64,000 bases of DNA from Xanthobacter autotrophicus (GTDB taxonomy: Bacteria > Pseudomonadota > Alphaproteobacteria > Rhizobiales > Xanthobacteraceae): positions 1 through 64,000 of the forward strand of contig NZ_JAIVFN010000002.1 of NCBI RefSeq assembly GCF_030015065.1, given 5' to 3'. Position 1 is the stretch's first letter. The number at the start of each line of letters is the position of its first letter. Under the pieces are notes generated by a model. That model was not told the origin of the DNA and searched no databases. It was given only the letters and a program-made list of their open reading frames with translations. Of the stretch, positions 26,395 to 37,979 are shown in pieces. The translations under genes were made by a program, and so were the position numbers.

Positions 26395-27802
26395 CAGTTA
26401 CGACATCATCGTCATCGGTGGCGGGCCGGGCGGCTACGTGGCCGCCATCCGGGCGGCGCAGCTCGGCTTCAAGACCGCGGTGGTGGAGAAGAGCCATCTC
26501 GGCGGCATCTGCCTGAACTGGGGCTGCATCCCCACCAAGGCCCTGCTGCGCTCGGCCGAGATCTACCACTATATGGAGCACGCCAAGGACTACGGCCTCT
26601 CCGCCGAGAAGATCGGCTTCGACGCGGCGGCCGTGGTGAAGCGCTCGCGCGGTGTGTCGGCCCAGCTCGCCACCGGCGTCGGCTTCCTGCTGAACAAGAA
26701 CAAGGTGGACGTGATCTGGGGCAAGGCGACCTTCATCGCCCCCGGCAAGCTGAAGGTGGAAGCCGCCCAGAACCCGCCCAAGGGCGCCAAGGGCGGCGGC
26801 GACTACACCGCCAAGCACATCATCGTCGCCACCGGCGCCCGCCCGCGCGCGCTGCCCGGCCTTGAGCCCGACAAGAAGCTGATCTGGACCTATTTCGACG
26901 CCATGGTGCCGGAAAAGATGCCCAAGAGCCTGCTGGTGATGGGCTCGGGCGCCATCGGCATCGAGTTCGCCTCCTTCTACCGCACCATGGGCGCCGAGGT
27001 GACCGTGGTGGAGGTGCTGCCGCAGATCCTGCCCGTCGAGGACGAGGAGATCGCCGCCGTCGCCCGCAAGCGCTTCGAGAAGCAGGGCATGAAGATCATG
27101 TCCGGGGCGAAGGTGACCGGCGTCACCAAGCATGCCGACAGCATCACCGCCCATGTGGAGGATGCCAAGGGCGTCAAGCACGACATTACCGTGGACCGCA
27201 TGATCTCGGCCGTGGGCGTGGTGGGCAACGTGGAGGGCCTCGGCCTCGAGGGGCTGGGCGTGAAGATCGAGCGCGGCATCGTCGTGACCGATGGCTATGG
27301 CCGCACCAACGTGCCCGGCGTCTATGCCATCGGCGACATTGCCGGCCCGCCCATGCTGGCTCACAAGGCGGAGCATGAGGGCGTGATCTGCGTGGAGACC
27401 ATCAAGGGCCTCCACACCCACCCCATGGACAAGAACAAGATCCCCGGCTGCACCTATTGCACGCCGCAGATCGCCTCCGTCGGCCTCACCGAGAAGAAGG
27501 CCAAGGAAGCCGGCCGCGAGATCAAGGTGGGCCGCTTCCCCTTCATTGGCAACGGCAAGGCCATCGCGCTCGGCGAGCCGGACGGGCTGGTGAAGACCAT
27601 CTTCGACGCCAAGACCGGCGAACTGCTGGGCGCCCACATGGTGGGCGCGGAGGTGACCGAACTGATCCAGGGCTTCGTCGTGGCCATGAATCTGGAGACC
27701 ACCGAGGAGGACCTGATTCACGCGGTATTCCCGCACCCGACCCTGTCGGAGATGATGCACGAGAGCGTCATGGCCGCCTACGGTCGCGCCATCCACGTTT
27801 GA
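26387..27802 (+). CDS. lpdA: Dihydrolipoamide dehydrogenase (E3)
   Basis: Flavoprotein that reoxidises dihydrolipoamide and reduces NAD. 471 residues with the FAD motif VIGGGPGGYVAAIRAAQLG, the redox disulfide in GGICLNWGCIPTKALL, an NAD-binding GSGAIGIEFASFYRTMGAEV, the second FAD motif YAIGDIAGPPMLAHKAEHEG, and the dimer-interface active-site His in HAVFPHPTLSEMMHE. Given its position it probably serves PDH; a separate E3 for 2-oxoglutarate dehydrogenase is likely elsewhere. A GC-rich hairpin follows the gene. Confidence 0.95.
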   Translation: MADSYDIIVIGGGPGGYVAAIRAAQLGFKTAVVEKSHLGGICLNWGCIPTKALLRSAEIYHYMEHAKDYGLSAEKIGFDAAAVVKRSRGVSAQLATGVGFLLNKNKVDVIWGKATFIAPGKLKVEAAQNPPKGAKGGGDYTAKHIIVATGARPRALPGLEPDKKLIWTYFDAMVPEKMPKSLLVMGSGAIGIEFASFYRTMGAEVTVVEVLPQILPVEDEEIAAVARKRFEKQGMKIMSGAKVTGVTKHADSITAHVEDAKGVKHDITVDRMISAVGVVGNVEGLGLEGLGVKIERGIVVTDGYGRTNVPGVYAIGDIAGPPMLAHKAEHEGVICVETIKGLHTHPMDKNKIPGCTYCTPQIASVGLTEKKAKEAGREIKVGRFPFIGNGKAIALGEPDGLVKTIFDAKTGELLGAHMVGAEVTELIQGFVVAMNLETTEEDLIHAVFPHPTLSEMMHESVMAAYGRAIHV

Positions 27803-27813
27803 TCTTGCGGAGC

Positions 27814-27837
27814 GGCGCGGGAGATGTTTCCCGCGCC
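27814..27837 (+). terminator. GC-rich hairpin after lpdA, possible terminator
   Basis: The stem GGCGCGGGA/TCCCGCGCC (9 bp, 6-nt loop) starts 12 bp after the lpdA stop. There is no clear T-run. Confidence 0.4.
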
Positions 27838-27921
27838 TCTCGCCAAAGGGCCGTGGCGGCGGCATGATCCGCCACCACCCGCCGGTTGTCCGCCGGATCG
27901 AGGGGTGCACTGGGGGCCGCG

Positions 27922-28200
27922 ATGAACAATGAGACCTACGCATTCCTGAGCCAGCCAGGGGTCGGCTTCTTCTCGCTGATCCTCATCGGCGTGATCGCCG
28001 GCTGGATCGCCGAGCGAGTGACGGCAAGCAATCACGGCCTGCTGACCAACCTTCTCGTCGGCGTCGCCGGCGCCTTCATCGGTGACAAGCTGGCCTCGGT
28101 GCTGAACGTGCCGGTGTTCGGCTTCTTCCGCACGCTGATCGCGGCCATCGTCGGCGCCATCCTGCTGCTGTGGATCTGGCGCGCGATCCGCTCGCGCTGA
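27922..28200 (+). CDS. GlsB/YeaQ/YmgE family small membrane protein, copy 1
   Basis: A 92-residue membrane protein with three hydrophobic segments (VGFFSLILIGVIAGWIAE, GLLTNLLVGVAGAFIGDKLA, LIAAIVGAILLLWIWRAI). The pattern of Gly-rich helices with GxxxG spacing is that of the transglycosylase-associated (Tag)/GlsB/YeaQ family, often stress-induced; the molecular role is not known. ATG 27922 starts the family N-terminus. It is followed 11 bp later by a second family member. Confidence 0.82.
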   Translation: MNNETYAFLSQPGVGFFSLILIGVIAGWIAERVTASNHGLLTNLLVGVAGAFIGDKLASVLNVPVFGFFRTLIAAIVGAILLLWIWRAIRSR

Positions 28201-28211
28201 GGGAGGCTGGC

Positions 28212-28460
28212 ATGATCATTTCCATCCTCGTCGGCATCATCGCGGGCTTCCTTGCCGAGAAGCTCATGAAATCCTCGGGCGGCCTCCTCACCAACCTCGT
28301 CGTGGGACTGGTAGGCGGCATGCTCGGAGGCTGGGTGGCAGGGGCGCTCGGGCTCAACTATATCGGCGACGGCATGCTCGACCGCATCGTCATCTCCACC
28401 TGCGGGGCGGTGCTGCTGCTCGCCATCTGGCGGGCGGTGACCGGCAAGCGGCCGGCCTGA
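28212..28460 (+). CDS. GlsB/YeaQ/YmgE family small membrane protein, copy 2
   Basis: An 82-residue paralogue of the preceding gene, with IISILVGIIAGFLAEKLM, GGLLTNLVVGLVGGMLGGWV and ISTCGAVLLLAIWRAVTG. It starts with a GGGAGGCTGGC leader 11 bp after the first copy, so the two are probably co-transcribed and may form a heteromeric membrane complex; that is inference. Confidence 0.82.
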   Translation: MIISILVGIIAGFLAEKLMKSSGGLLTNLVVGLVGGMLGGWVAGALGLNYIGDGMLDRIVISTCGAVLLLAIWRAVTGKRPA

Positions 28461-28636
28461 GAAAACGCATGGTCGCAGCGCGCGCCGTGTGGCTTCCGGC
28501 CCGGGATGGCGCGCGTTATGGTGAAATGAGTTCCATGCCCGGCCCGGACCCTCGTCCGGGCGGGGCTCTGCCCGAGACGGGCGCTTTCCCCTGCCGGGAG
28601 CGGCATTCTCCTGCCGGGGGTTGAGAGACGAAACGC

Positions 28637-29590
28637 ATGGTCACGGTCATCGACACGCTCGCCCGCCCACGCCACCCGGAAAAGGCCAACCGCCCGGAAA
28701 CCGAGGTGCTGCGCAAGCCCGACTGGATCCGCGTGAAGGCGCCGGGCTCGGCCGGCTGGTCGCAGACCGCCGACATCGTGCGGGCCAACGGCCTGCACAC
28801 CGTGTGCGAGGAGGCCGGCTGCCCCAATATCGGCGAGTGCTGGGAGAAGAAGCACGCCACCTTCATGATCATGGGCGACACCTGCACCCGAGCCTGCGCC
28901 TTCTGCAACGTGCGCACCGGCCTGCCGGAGGCGCTCGACCAAAGCGAGCCGCAGAAGGTGGGCGACGCGGTGGCCAAGCTCGGCCTGTCCCACGTGGTCA
29001 TCACCTCCGTGGACCGGGACGACCTCGCCGACGGCGGCGCCGAGCATTTCGCCCGCACCATTGCGGCCATCCGCAAGTCGAGCCCCGGCACCACCATCGA
29101 GATCCTCACCCCCGATTTCCTGCGCAAGGACGGGGCGCTTGAGGTGGTGGTGGCGGCGCGGCCCGACGTGTTCAACCACAATCTGGAGACCGTGCCCGCC
29201 AAATATCTCTCGGTGCGGCCCGGCGCGCGCTATTTCCACTCCCTGCGCCTGCTGCAGAAGGTGAAGGAGCTGGATGGCTCCATCTTCACCAAGTCCGGCA
29301 TCATGGTGGGCCTCGGCGAGGAGCGGCCGGAAGTGCTCCAGCTGATGGACGACCTGCGCTCGGCGGACGTGGATTTCATCACCATCGGCCAGTATCTCCA
29401 GCCCACGCGCAAGCACCACAAGGTGGAGCGCTTCGTGACGCCGGACGAGTTCAAGGCCTATGAGACGGTGGCCTATGCCAAGGGCTTCCTGATGGTTTCG
29501 GCGAGCCCGCTCACGCGCTCGTCCCACCATGCGGGCGACGATTTCGAGAAGCTGCGCGCGGCCCGGGCGGCGCGTCTCGGCCGGGCCTGA
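28637..29590 (+). CDS. lipA: Lipoyl synthase LipA (radical SAM)
   Basis: Inserts two sulfur atoms into protein-bound octanoyl groups to make lipoyl cofactors for PdhB and PdhC (and other E2 or GcvH). 317 residues. The auxiliary cluster motif [12 protein letters not shown], the radical-SAM motif CTRACAFC, and the conserved C-terminal RSSHHA containing the Ser ligand of the auxiliary cluster are all present. GIMVGLGE and [15 protein letters not shown] are family signatures. The 177-bp upstream region contains a CCCGGAC/GTCCGGG hairpin at 28543-28560. Confidence 0.96.
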   Translation: MVTVIDTLARPRHPEKANRPETEVLRKPDWIRVKAPGSAGWSQTADIVRANGLHTVCEEAGCPNIGECWEKKHATFMIMGDTCTRACAFCNVRTGLPEALDQSEPQKVGDAVAKLGLSHVVITSVDRDDLADGGAEHFARTIAAIRKSSPGTTIEILTPDFLRKDGALEVVVAARPDVFNHNLETVPAKYLSVRPGARYFHSLRLLQKVKELDGSIFTKSGIMVGLGEERPEVLQLMDDLRSADVDFITIGQYLQPTRKHHKVERFVTPDEFKAYETVAYAKGFLMVSASPLTRSSHHAGDDFEKLRAARAARLGRA

Positions 29591-29592
29591 TC

Positions 29593-30051
29593 GTGCCATC
29601 CTTCTCCAACGCCCGGCGTGTGAAGCACGGGGCACGGGACATGTTCGACCTGGTGGCCGACGTGGAGCGCTATCCCGAGTTCGTGCCCCTGTGCCAGTCG
29701 TTGCGCATCAAGCGGCGCATGAAGTCCGACGAGGGCGTGGAGATCCTGGTGGCGGACATGACGGTCGCCTACAAGCTCATCCGCGAGACCTTCACGTCGC
29801 GGGTGACGCTGGACCGGCCGCGCCTCACCATCCATGTGGAATATCTCGACGGGCCCTTCAGCCGGCTCGACAACCGCTGGGAGTTCGTCGGGCAGGGCGA
29901 GGGCGCGTGCGAGGTGAAGTTCTTCATCTCCTACGAGTTCCGCTCGCGGGCGCTGGCCATGCTCATGGGCGCCATGTTCGACGCCGCCTTCCGCCGCTTC
30001 GCCGATGCCTTCGAGGCGCGGGCGGATCAGGTCTACGGCACGGTGGGGTAG
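29593..30051 (+). CDS. COQ10/RatA-like START-domain protein
   Basis: 152 residues of the polyketide cyclase/START fold (FSNARRVKHGARDMFDLVAD, YPEFVPLCQS, PFSRLDNRWEF). In alphaproteobacteria this family is the coenzyme Q-binding COQ10 homologue that helps deliver ubiquinone to the respiratory chain; it is often automatically labelled as the RatA toxin on the basis of an E. coli homologue. Next to lipA in this lineage the COQ10 role is the better inference. The start is a GTG 2 bp after the lipA stop, so the two are coupled. Confidence 0.85.
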   Translation: MPSFSNARRVKHGARDMFDLVADVERYPEFVPLCQSLRIKRRMKSDEGVEILVADMTVAYKLIRETFTSRVTLDRPRLTIHVEYLDGPFSRLDNRWEFVGQGEGACEVKFFISYEFRSRALAMLMGAMFDAAFRRFADAFEARADQVYGTVG

Positions 30052-30057
30052 GGCGCC

Positions 30058-30447
30058 TCAGCCCGCCACCGGCCCGCCCGCCTCCTTCCACGCCTTGAAG
30101 CCGCCGCCCACATGGGCCACCGGCTTAAGCCCCATGTCCTGCGCCGTGGCCGCCGACAAGGCGGAGCGCCAGCCCCCGGCGCACAGGAAGACGAAGGGCC
30201 GGTCCTCGCCGAAGGGCGGCTTGAAATAGGGGCTCTCGGGGTCGATCCAGAATTCCAGCATGCCCCGTGGGCAGTGGAATGCGCCGGGAATGCGCCCCTC
30301 CCGCTCCAGCTCGCGCGGGTCGCGCACATCCACCAGCAGCGCGCCATCGTCGATGCGGCGCCGGGCCTCGTCCGGCGTCAGGGTCTCCACGCGGGCGTTG
30401 GCCTCCTCGACGAGCTGCTTGAAGCCGCGGGTGATGGTCTGGGGCAT
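30058..30447 (-). CDS. Rhodanese-domain protein
   Basis: A single-domain rhodanese of 129 residues with the N-terminal LLVDVRDPRE motif, the RIPGAFHCPRG strand and the active-site Cys89 in FLCAGGWRSA. It could transfer sulfane sulfur to thiophilic acceptors. The active-site loop CAGGWR has the six-residue length of sulfurtransferases rather than Cdc25-like phosphatases. It is convergent with the COQ10-like gene, with stops 6 bp apart, and divergent from the liv cluster. Confidence 0.85.
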   Translation of the reverse strand: MPQTITRGFKQLVEEANARVETLTPDEARRRIDDGALLVDVRDPRELEREGRIPGAFHCPRGMLEFWIDPESPYFKPPFGEDRPFVFLCAGGWRSALSAATAQDMGLKPVAHVGGGFKAWKEAGGPVAG

Positions 30448-30682
30448 GGCATGTCGCTCCGGCGAGGCGGCAGGTGGGTGCGGGAAGGAGGCGGCCGAGG
30501 CGAAGCCCTGTCAAGTCGCGGCCCCCACGCGGGACGCCCCTACCCCAACGTGAATGCCCCGCAGCGCGGCGCAATTGTCTCGACGGACAGGGCGGGTTAT
30601 GAGTCGGAAAAGAGGCAGCGCACAATCGTCGGGCACGATGACAAAATAAGCGCGCCGACCAGACAGAGGGGTTCAGCGGCGG

Positions 30683-33134
<2,452 letters not shown>

Positions 33135-33135
<1 letters not shown>

Positions 33136-34061
33136 TGGCGAGCCTTGATCCCGTGGCCGGCGCGCGGGCGCCGATCCTCGCGGTGGACCATCTGTCCATG
33201 CGCTTCGGCGGCCTCATCGCGGTGAACGACGTATCCTTCGTCGCCGGCCGCGGCGAGGTGACCGCCGTGATCGGGCCCAACGGCGCCGGCAAGACCACCG
33301 TGTTCAACTGCATCACCGGCTTCTACAAGCCCACTACGGGCCGCCTCGCCTTGTTCCATGGCGGCGCGGCGACGCCGGAGGAACTCGACGCCGTCACCGC
33401 CTCGGGCCTTGCCTGGGGGCGTACCGCCGCGGGCGCGCTCTATCTGCTGGAGCGGCTGCCCGATCACAAGGTGGCGTCCTGGGCGCGGGTCGCCCGCACC
33501 TTCCAGAACATCCGCCTGTTCTCGGGTATGACCGTGCTCGAAAACCTGTTGGTGGCGCAGCACATGTCGCTCACCAGCGCCGGGCTGCTCAACCCCGCCG
33601 CGCTCCTCAACCTGCCGTCCTGGAAGCGCCAGCAGAAGGGCGCCATGGACAAGGCGCTCTACTGGCTCAACCAGATCGGCCTCGTCGAGCGTGCCGACGA
33701 TCCCGCCGGCGACCTGCCCTATGGCGACCAGCGGCGCCTCGAGATCGCCCGCGCCATGTGCACCAACCCGGTTCTGCTCTGCCTCGACGAGCCGGCCGCC
33801 GGCCTGAACCCGCGGGAATCGGCGGCCCTCAACGAGCTGCTGCTGTCCATCCGGCGCGATCATGACACCTCCATCCTGCTCATCGAGCACGACATGTCGG
33901 TGGTGATGGAGATATCGGACCACGTGGTCGTGCTGGAATATGGCTGCAAGATCGCCGACGGAACGCCGGACGAGGTGCGCAACGATCCCAAGGTGATCGC
34001 CTCCTATCTCGGCGTGGAGGAAGACGAGGCGGCCGTGGTGGAAGCGGAGGTGGGCGCATGA
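33135..34061 (+). CDS. livG: Branched-chain amino acid ABC transporter ATP-binding protein LivG
   Basis: 308 residues, an ABC ATPase with Walker A GPNGAGKTT, Walker B VLLCLDEPAAGLNP and H-loop LIEHDMSVVMEI. The signature motif is LPYGDQRRLEIA rather than LSGGQ, a normal feature of LivG proteins. A stretch of about 45 residues between Walker A and the Q-loop (RLALFHGGAATPEELDAVTA and following) makes it longer than E. coli LivG (255 residues). ATG 33135 overlaps livM; it overlaps livF by ATGA. Confidence 0.94.
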
Positions 34062-34831
34062 GCACCCAGACCCTCGCCCCCGGCGCCGTCGCCGCCAGTC
34101 CCGCGCCGAAAGGCGCGCCGCTGCTGTCGGTCAGCGGCGTCACCGCCTATTACGGCAAGATCATCGCGCTGAAGGGCGTGGACATCGAGGTGAACGAGGG
34201 CGAGATCGTCACCCTCATCGGCGCCAACGGGGCCGGCAAGTCGACGCTGATGATGACCATCTGCGGCAGTCCCCAGGCCCGCGACGGCCGCATCGTCTTC
34301 GCCGGGCGCGACATCACCGGCCTGCCCACCCACGAGATCATGCGCCTCAACATCGCCCAGTCTCCCGAGGGCCGGCGCATCTTCCCGCGCATGAGCGTCT
34401 ACGAGAACCTGCAGATGGGCGCCGCAATCACCGGCAACACCCATTTCGCGCAGGATCTGGAGCGCATGTTCGAGATGTTCCCGCGCCTCAGGGAGCGCAT
34501 CGACCAGCGCGGAGGCACCCTGTCCGGCGGCGAGCAGCAGATGCTCTCCATCGCACGCGCGCTCATGAGCCGCCCGCGCCTGCTGCTGCTGGACGAGCCC
34601 TCGCTGGGCCTCGCGCCGCTGGTGGTGAAGCAGATCTTCGACGCCATCAAGCTCTTGAACGAGACCGAGGGCCTCACCGTGTTCCTGGTGGAGCAGAACG
34701 CCTACCACGCCCTCAAGCTCGCCCACCGCGGCTATGTGATGGTCAACGGACGCGTCACCATGTCGGGCACCGGCGCCGAGCTGCTGGCCCGGCCGGAGGT
34801 GCGCGCCGCCTATCTGGAGGGAGGGCGCTGA
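34058..34831 (+). CDS. livF: Branched-chain amino acid ABC transporter ATP-binding protein LivF
   Basis: 257 residues with Walker A GANGAGKST, signature LSGGEQQMLSIARAL and Walker B LLLLDEPSLGLAP. The N-terminal 25 residues before SVSGVTAYYGKI are an Ala/Pro-rich tail. Partner ATPase of LivG. The start overlaps livG by 4 nt and the stop overlaps the next small gene by 1 nt, so the whole set is one polycistron. Confidence 0.94.
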   Translation: MSTQTLAPGAVAASPAPKGAPLLSVSGVTAYYGKIIALKGVDIEVNEGEIVTLIGANGAGKSTLMMTICGSPQARDGRIVFAGRDITGLPTHEIMRLNIAQSPEGRRIFPRMSVYENLQMGAAITGNTHFAQDLERMFEMFPRLRERIDQRGGTLSGGEQQMLSIARALMSRPRLLLLDEPSLGLAPLVVKQIFDAIKLLNETEGLTVFLVEQNAYHALKLAHRGYVMVNGRVTMSGTGAELLARPEVRAAYLEGGR

Positions 34832-35274
34832 TGGCATCGAAGGCGGATCCGGGGCGCGCCTCGTCGCCCCTGCTCATCGGCCCGCTGGCGGTGATCGCCG
34901 TGCTGGTGGTGGTGCTTGCCGTCTGGCCGCGGGAGCTGATCGGCGCCTCGCTGGCCGATTTCCTGCTGGTCACCCTGTTCCTCGGCGGCGCCGCCGCATG
35001 GCGGACCGGCAAGGCGGTGGCGCATGGCTGGGCGCCCTTTATGCAGCTCGTGTTCTATTGCCTGCTGCTGGCCGGCGCGGTGCGCTTCTGCCACTTCGCC
35101 CTGTTCGAGGACGAGTTGTTCTCGCTGGAGCCGTTCGCGGTGGAGTTCGTGCTGCTCACAGCCATCGCGACCCTGGGCTTCCGCGCCCATCGCAAGCGGC
35201 AGATGACGGTACAGTACGGCTGGATGTACGAGCCGGCGGGGCGGCTTGCCTGGCGGCCCAAAACCTCCGGTTGA
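34831..35274 (+). CDS. Small membrane protein in the liv operon (DUF6867-like), unknown function
   Basis: 147 residues with three or four hydrophobic segments (LLIGPLAVIAVLVVVLAVW, ADFLLVTLFLGGAAAW, FMQLVFYCLLLAGAV, AVEFVLLTAIATLGFRAH) and a C-terminal WMYEPAGRLAWRPK. Similar small proteins occur inside liv clusters of Hyphomicrobiales, but no function has been shown to my knowledge. ATG 34831 overlaps the livF stop (TGATG), so it is translationally coupled. It may be an accessory subunit of the permease; this is inference. The DUF number is from memory. Confidence 0.7.
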   Translation: MASKADPGRASSPLLIGPLAVIAVLVVVLAVWPRELIGASLADFLLVTLFLGGAAAWRTGKAVAHGWAPFMQLVFYCLLLAGAVRFCHFALFEDELFSLEPFAVEFVLLTAIATLGFRAHRKRQMTVQYGWMYEPAGRLAWRPKTSG

Positions 35275-35394
35275 AACCGGCCCGAGGCGCCTTGCGCGTC
35301 ATCGACAGGCCGGCGAATTGCGGCACAATGCGCCAGCATGGTTTCACTGGAAGGCGGGCCGGTGTCCCGCTTCCGGACGAAAGGGAGAGACTTG

Positions 35395-36495
35395 ATGAAG
35401 AAGCTCTTGATGGCGTCGCTCGCGCTCGGCGCTGGCCTCGTGCTCGCGGCCCAGGCCCAGGCGCAGGTGAAGATGGGCGTCGGTGGCCCCATGACCGGCG
35501 GCGCGGCAGCCTTCGGTGCCCAGCTGAAGACTGGCGCCGAGCAGGCCGTGGCCGACATCAATGCTGCCGGTGGCATCCTCGGCCAGAAGATCGAGCTCTC
35601 GGTCGGCGACGACGGCGGCAAGCCCGAGCAGGGCAAGTCCGCGGCCAACAAGTTCATCTCCGACGGCGTGAAATACGTGGTCGGTCACTTCAATTCCGGC
35701 GTTTCGATCCCGACCTCGCAGGACTATGAGGAAGCCGGCGTCCTTCAGGTCAGCCCGGCCTCCACCAACCCGACCTTCACCGAGCGCAAGATGTGGAACA
35801 CCTTCCGCGTCTGCGGTCGCGACGACCAGCAGGGCACCGTCGCCGGCAACTACATCGTCAAGAACTTCAAGGGCAAGAAGGTCGCCGTCGTCCACGACAA
35901 GACGCCCTACGGCAAGGGCCTTGCCGACGAGACGCAGAAGGCCATGAACAAGGGCGGGGTGAAGGAAGTCCTCTATGAGGGCATCAATCCCGGCGAGAAG
36001 GATTATTCCGCCCTCGTCTCCAAGCTCAAGGCGGCGGGCGTCGATCTCGTCTATTATGGCGGCCTGCATCCCGAGGCCGGCCTGATCGTGCGCCAGATGC
36101 GCGACCAGGGCATGAAGACCGTGTTGTTCGGTGGGGACGGCATCACCGACAAGGAATTCTGGACCATTGCGGGCCCCGGCGCCGCGGGCACGCTGATGAC
36201 CTTCGGCCCGGATCCGCGCAACAACCCGGCCGCGAAGGACATCGTGGCCGCGTTCAAGGCCAAGGGCGTCGATCCGGAAGGCTACGTGCTCTATTCCTAC
36301 GCGGCCGTGCAGGCGATCAAGCAGGCGGCCGAGGCGGCCAAGACCCTCGACCCCAAGAAGGTGGCGGCCGAGCTGCACTCCGGCAAGACCTTCAACACCG
36401 TGCTCGGCCCGCTCTCCTTCGACAAGAAGGGCGACATCACCAAGCTCGACTACGTGGTCTACGTCTGGAAGGACGGCGCCTACACCCAGCTCTGA
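35395..36495 (+). CDS. Branched-chain amino acid ABC transporter substrate-binding protein
   Basis: A 366-residue periplasmic binding protein of the Leu/Ile/Val type. Signal peptide 1 to about 23 (MKKLLMASLALGAGLVLAA, then QAQAQ); the mature protein begins QVKMGVGGPMTGGAAAFG and has LSVGDDGGKPEQGKSAANKF, the HFNSGVSIPTSQDYEEAGV ligand loop and YDKTPYGKGLA-like hinge (HDKTPYGKGLADETQ). ATG 35395 follows AAGGGAGAGACTTG. It is 120 bp beyond the small membrane protein and ends in a strong terminator, so it may have its own promoter for higher expression than the permease genes. Confidence 0.93.
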   Translation: MKKLLMASLALGAGLVLAAQAQAQVKMGVGGPMTGGAAAFGAQLKTGAEQAVADINAAGGILGQKIELSVGDDGGKPEQGKSAANKFISDGVKYVVGHFNSGVSIPTSQDYEEAGVLQVSPASTNPTFTERKMWNTFRVCGRDDQQGTVAGNYIVKNFKGKKVAVVHDKTPYGKGLADETQKAMNKGGVKEVLYEGINPGEKDYSALVSKLKAAGVDLVYYGGLHPEAGLIVRQMRDQGMKTVLFGGDGITDKEFWTIAGPGAAGTLMTFGPDPRNNPAAKDIVAAFKAKGVDPEGYVLYSYAAVQAIKQAAEAAKTLDPKKVAAELHSGKTFNTVLGPLSFDKKGDITKLDYVVYVWKDGAYTQL

Positions 36496-36517
36496 CCGGC
36501 TCGCCCCGGCGACAGGA

Positions 36518-36545
36518 AGGCCCGCGCTGCGCGCGGGCCTTTTTC
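36518..36545 (+). terminator. Rho-independent terminator of the liv cluster
   Basis: A 10-bp stem AGGCCCGCGC/GCGCGGGCCT with a 3-nt loop is followed by TTTTCG, 22 bp after the binding-protein stop. Confidence 0.9.
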
Positions 36546-36907
36546 GTTGCCGGATCTCTCACGCTGGCGGATACGGGCTGGACCCGGACTTGAGCAGGCC
36601 GTCATCCTGCCGGCAGTCCAAGGACAGACCGGGTGGCGCCGGCCCGCTCTGCTCCGATGGCGCCTTGCCTGACACGACGTGTCGCGCCCAGGATGCCATG
36701 TTTACCGTCGCGGCCGGTTGACCCGGCGGGCCACAGGACGCAGTTTAGGTATATTGTCGACAGGAAGATCGGCGAAAGCTGGCGCCGGCCGCTTCAGGCG
36801 GCCGAGGTCAGCGACAAGCGTGCGCACGGAGCCTCAGGCGTCCGGACGGGCGATGGGGCAGGGAACGGTCTTGGGAGCGCAGGTCTCACGCCCTCGCATC
36901 CCGGCCC
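36546..36907. other. Intergenic region without a convincing gene
   Basis: About 360 bp between the liv terminator and the SBF transporter. A 96-codon open frame (36633-36923) has no recognisable family, many Arg/Pro/His codons and overlaps the next gene, so I do not call it. An AT-richer stretch around 36742-36760 includes TTGTCGACAG, a possible operator half-palindrome and the likeliest promoter area for the downstream gene. Confidence 0.4.
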
Positions 36908-37972
36908 ATGTTGTCACGACTGAAGCTCGACCCGTTCGTCGTCGCCCTCGCCCTCACCGTCTCCCTGGCCCTGCTGTGGCCGCAGCCCGGCGTCACGGGC
37001 GGCGTGCTCCACGCCGACAAGGCCGCGAGCTGGGGCGTCGCGGTGATCTTCTTCCTCTATGGCATCTCGCTGGCGCCGAAGCGGCTGCTCGAAAGCGCCA
37101 CCCGCTGGGAACTGCACCTCGTGGTGCAGCTCGGCACCTTTCTCCTGTTTCCCGCTGTCGTGGTGGCGGTGCTGGCCCTGATGGGCGAGCGCCTGCCCGA
37201 GGCGGTGGCGACGGGGTTCTTCTTCCTCGCCGCATTGCCGTCCACGGTCTCGTCCTCGGTGGCGATGACTTCGCTGGCGCGCGGCAACGTGCCGGTGGCC
37301 ATCTTCAACGCCTCCGTCTCCAGCCTCATCGGCGTGTTCGCGACGCCGGTCCTGATGGCCTGGTACCTGCACACGGTGGGCGGGGGCATGGATCTGGGCC
37401 CGGTGATCCTCAAGCTGGTCGTGCTGGTGATCCTGCCGCTGGCGGCGGGGCAGGCGGCCCGGCCGTTGCTGCTGAAGCTGGTGGAGCGCCATCGCCAGGC
37501 GGTGCGCATCGCCGACCGGGCGGTGATTCTCGCCATCGTCTACAATTCGTTCTGTGACAGCGTGGCCGCCGGCGTGTGGAAGGGGCAGAGCCCGGTATTG
37601 CTATTGGAGATCGTGGCCGGCGTGCTGCTGCTGTTCGCCGTGGTCTATCTGCTGACCGGGTTCGCCTGCCGGGTCTTCGGCTTCTCCCGGCCAGACACGA
37701 TCGCGGTGGTGTTCTGCGCGTCGAAGAAGTCGCTCGCCACCGGGCTGCCCATGGCGCAGGTGATGTTCAACGGGTCGCCGGACCTGTCGCTGATCATCAC
37801 GCCCATCATGCTCTACCACTTTCTCCAGCTGGTCATCGTCGGCATCATCGCCGGCCGCAGCGGGGCGCTGGAGGCGGAGGAGACCGAGCCCGCGCTCCTC
37901 GCCGAGAGCGAGGAGGATCTCGTGGCGGACGCCGTGCCGCAGCGGCGCCAGGCCTCCTCGCCGGCCTCCTGA
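36908..37972 (+). CDS. Bile acid:sodium symporter (SBF-like, PF13593-type) family transporter
   Basis: A 354-residue polytopic membrane protein of the BASS superfamily, YfeH/DUF4137-like branch. Visible motifs are AVIFFLYGISLAPKRL, FFFLAALPSTVSSSVAMTSLARGN (the unwound crossover helix with its SxxxSxxxT pattern) and the second crossover VFCASKKSLATGLPMAQVMF. Ten hydrophobic segments are plausible. Substrate unknown; relatives carry organic anions with sodium. The hydrophilic tail of about 35 residues is acidic then Ser/Arg-rich. It is convergent with the PPC-domain gene. Confidence 0.86.
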   Translation: MLSRLKLDPFVVALALTVSLALLWPQPGVTGGVLHADKAASWGVAVIFFLYGISLAPKRLLESATRWELHLVVQLGTFLLFPAVVVAVLALMGERLPEAVATGFFFLAALPSTVSSSVAMTSLARGNVPVAIFNASVSSLIGVFATPVLMAWYLHTVGGGMDLGPVILKLVVLVILPLAAGQAARPLLLKLVERHRQAVRIADRAVILAIVYNSFCDSVAAGVWKGQSPVLLLEIVAGVLLLFAVVYLLTGFACRVFGFSRPDTIAVVFCASKKSLATGLPMAQVMFNGSPDLSLIITPIMLYHFLQLVIVGIIAGRSGALEAEETEPALLAESEEDLVADAVPQRRQASSPAS

Positions 37973-37979
37973 GCGGGGT

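Noticed and set aside
29593-30051. RatA ribosome-association toxin
   Set aside because: The START-domain protein next to lipA in alphaproteobacteria is better explained as the COQ10 homologue; there is no antitoxin partner (RatB) beside it.
36633-36923. 96-codon ORF between the liv terminator and the SBF transporter
   Set aside because: No recognisable family, atypical composition, and it overlaps the start of the real transporter gene.
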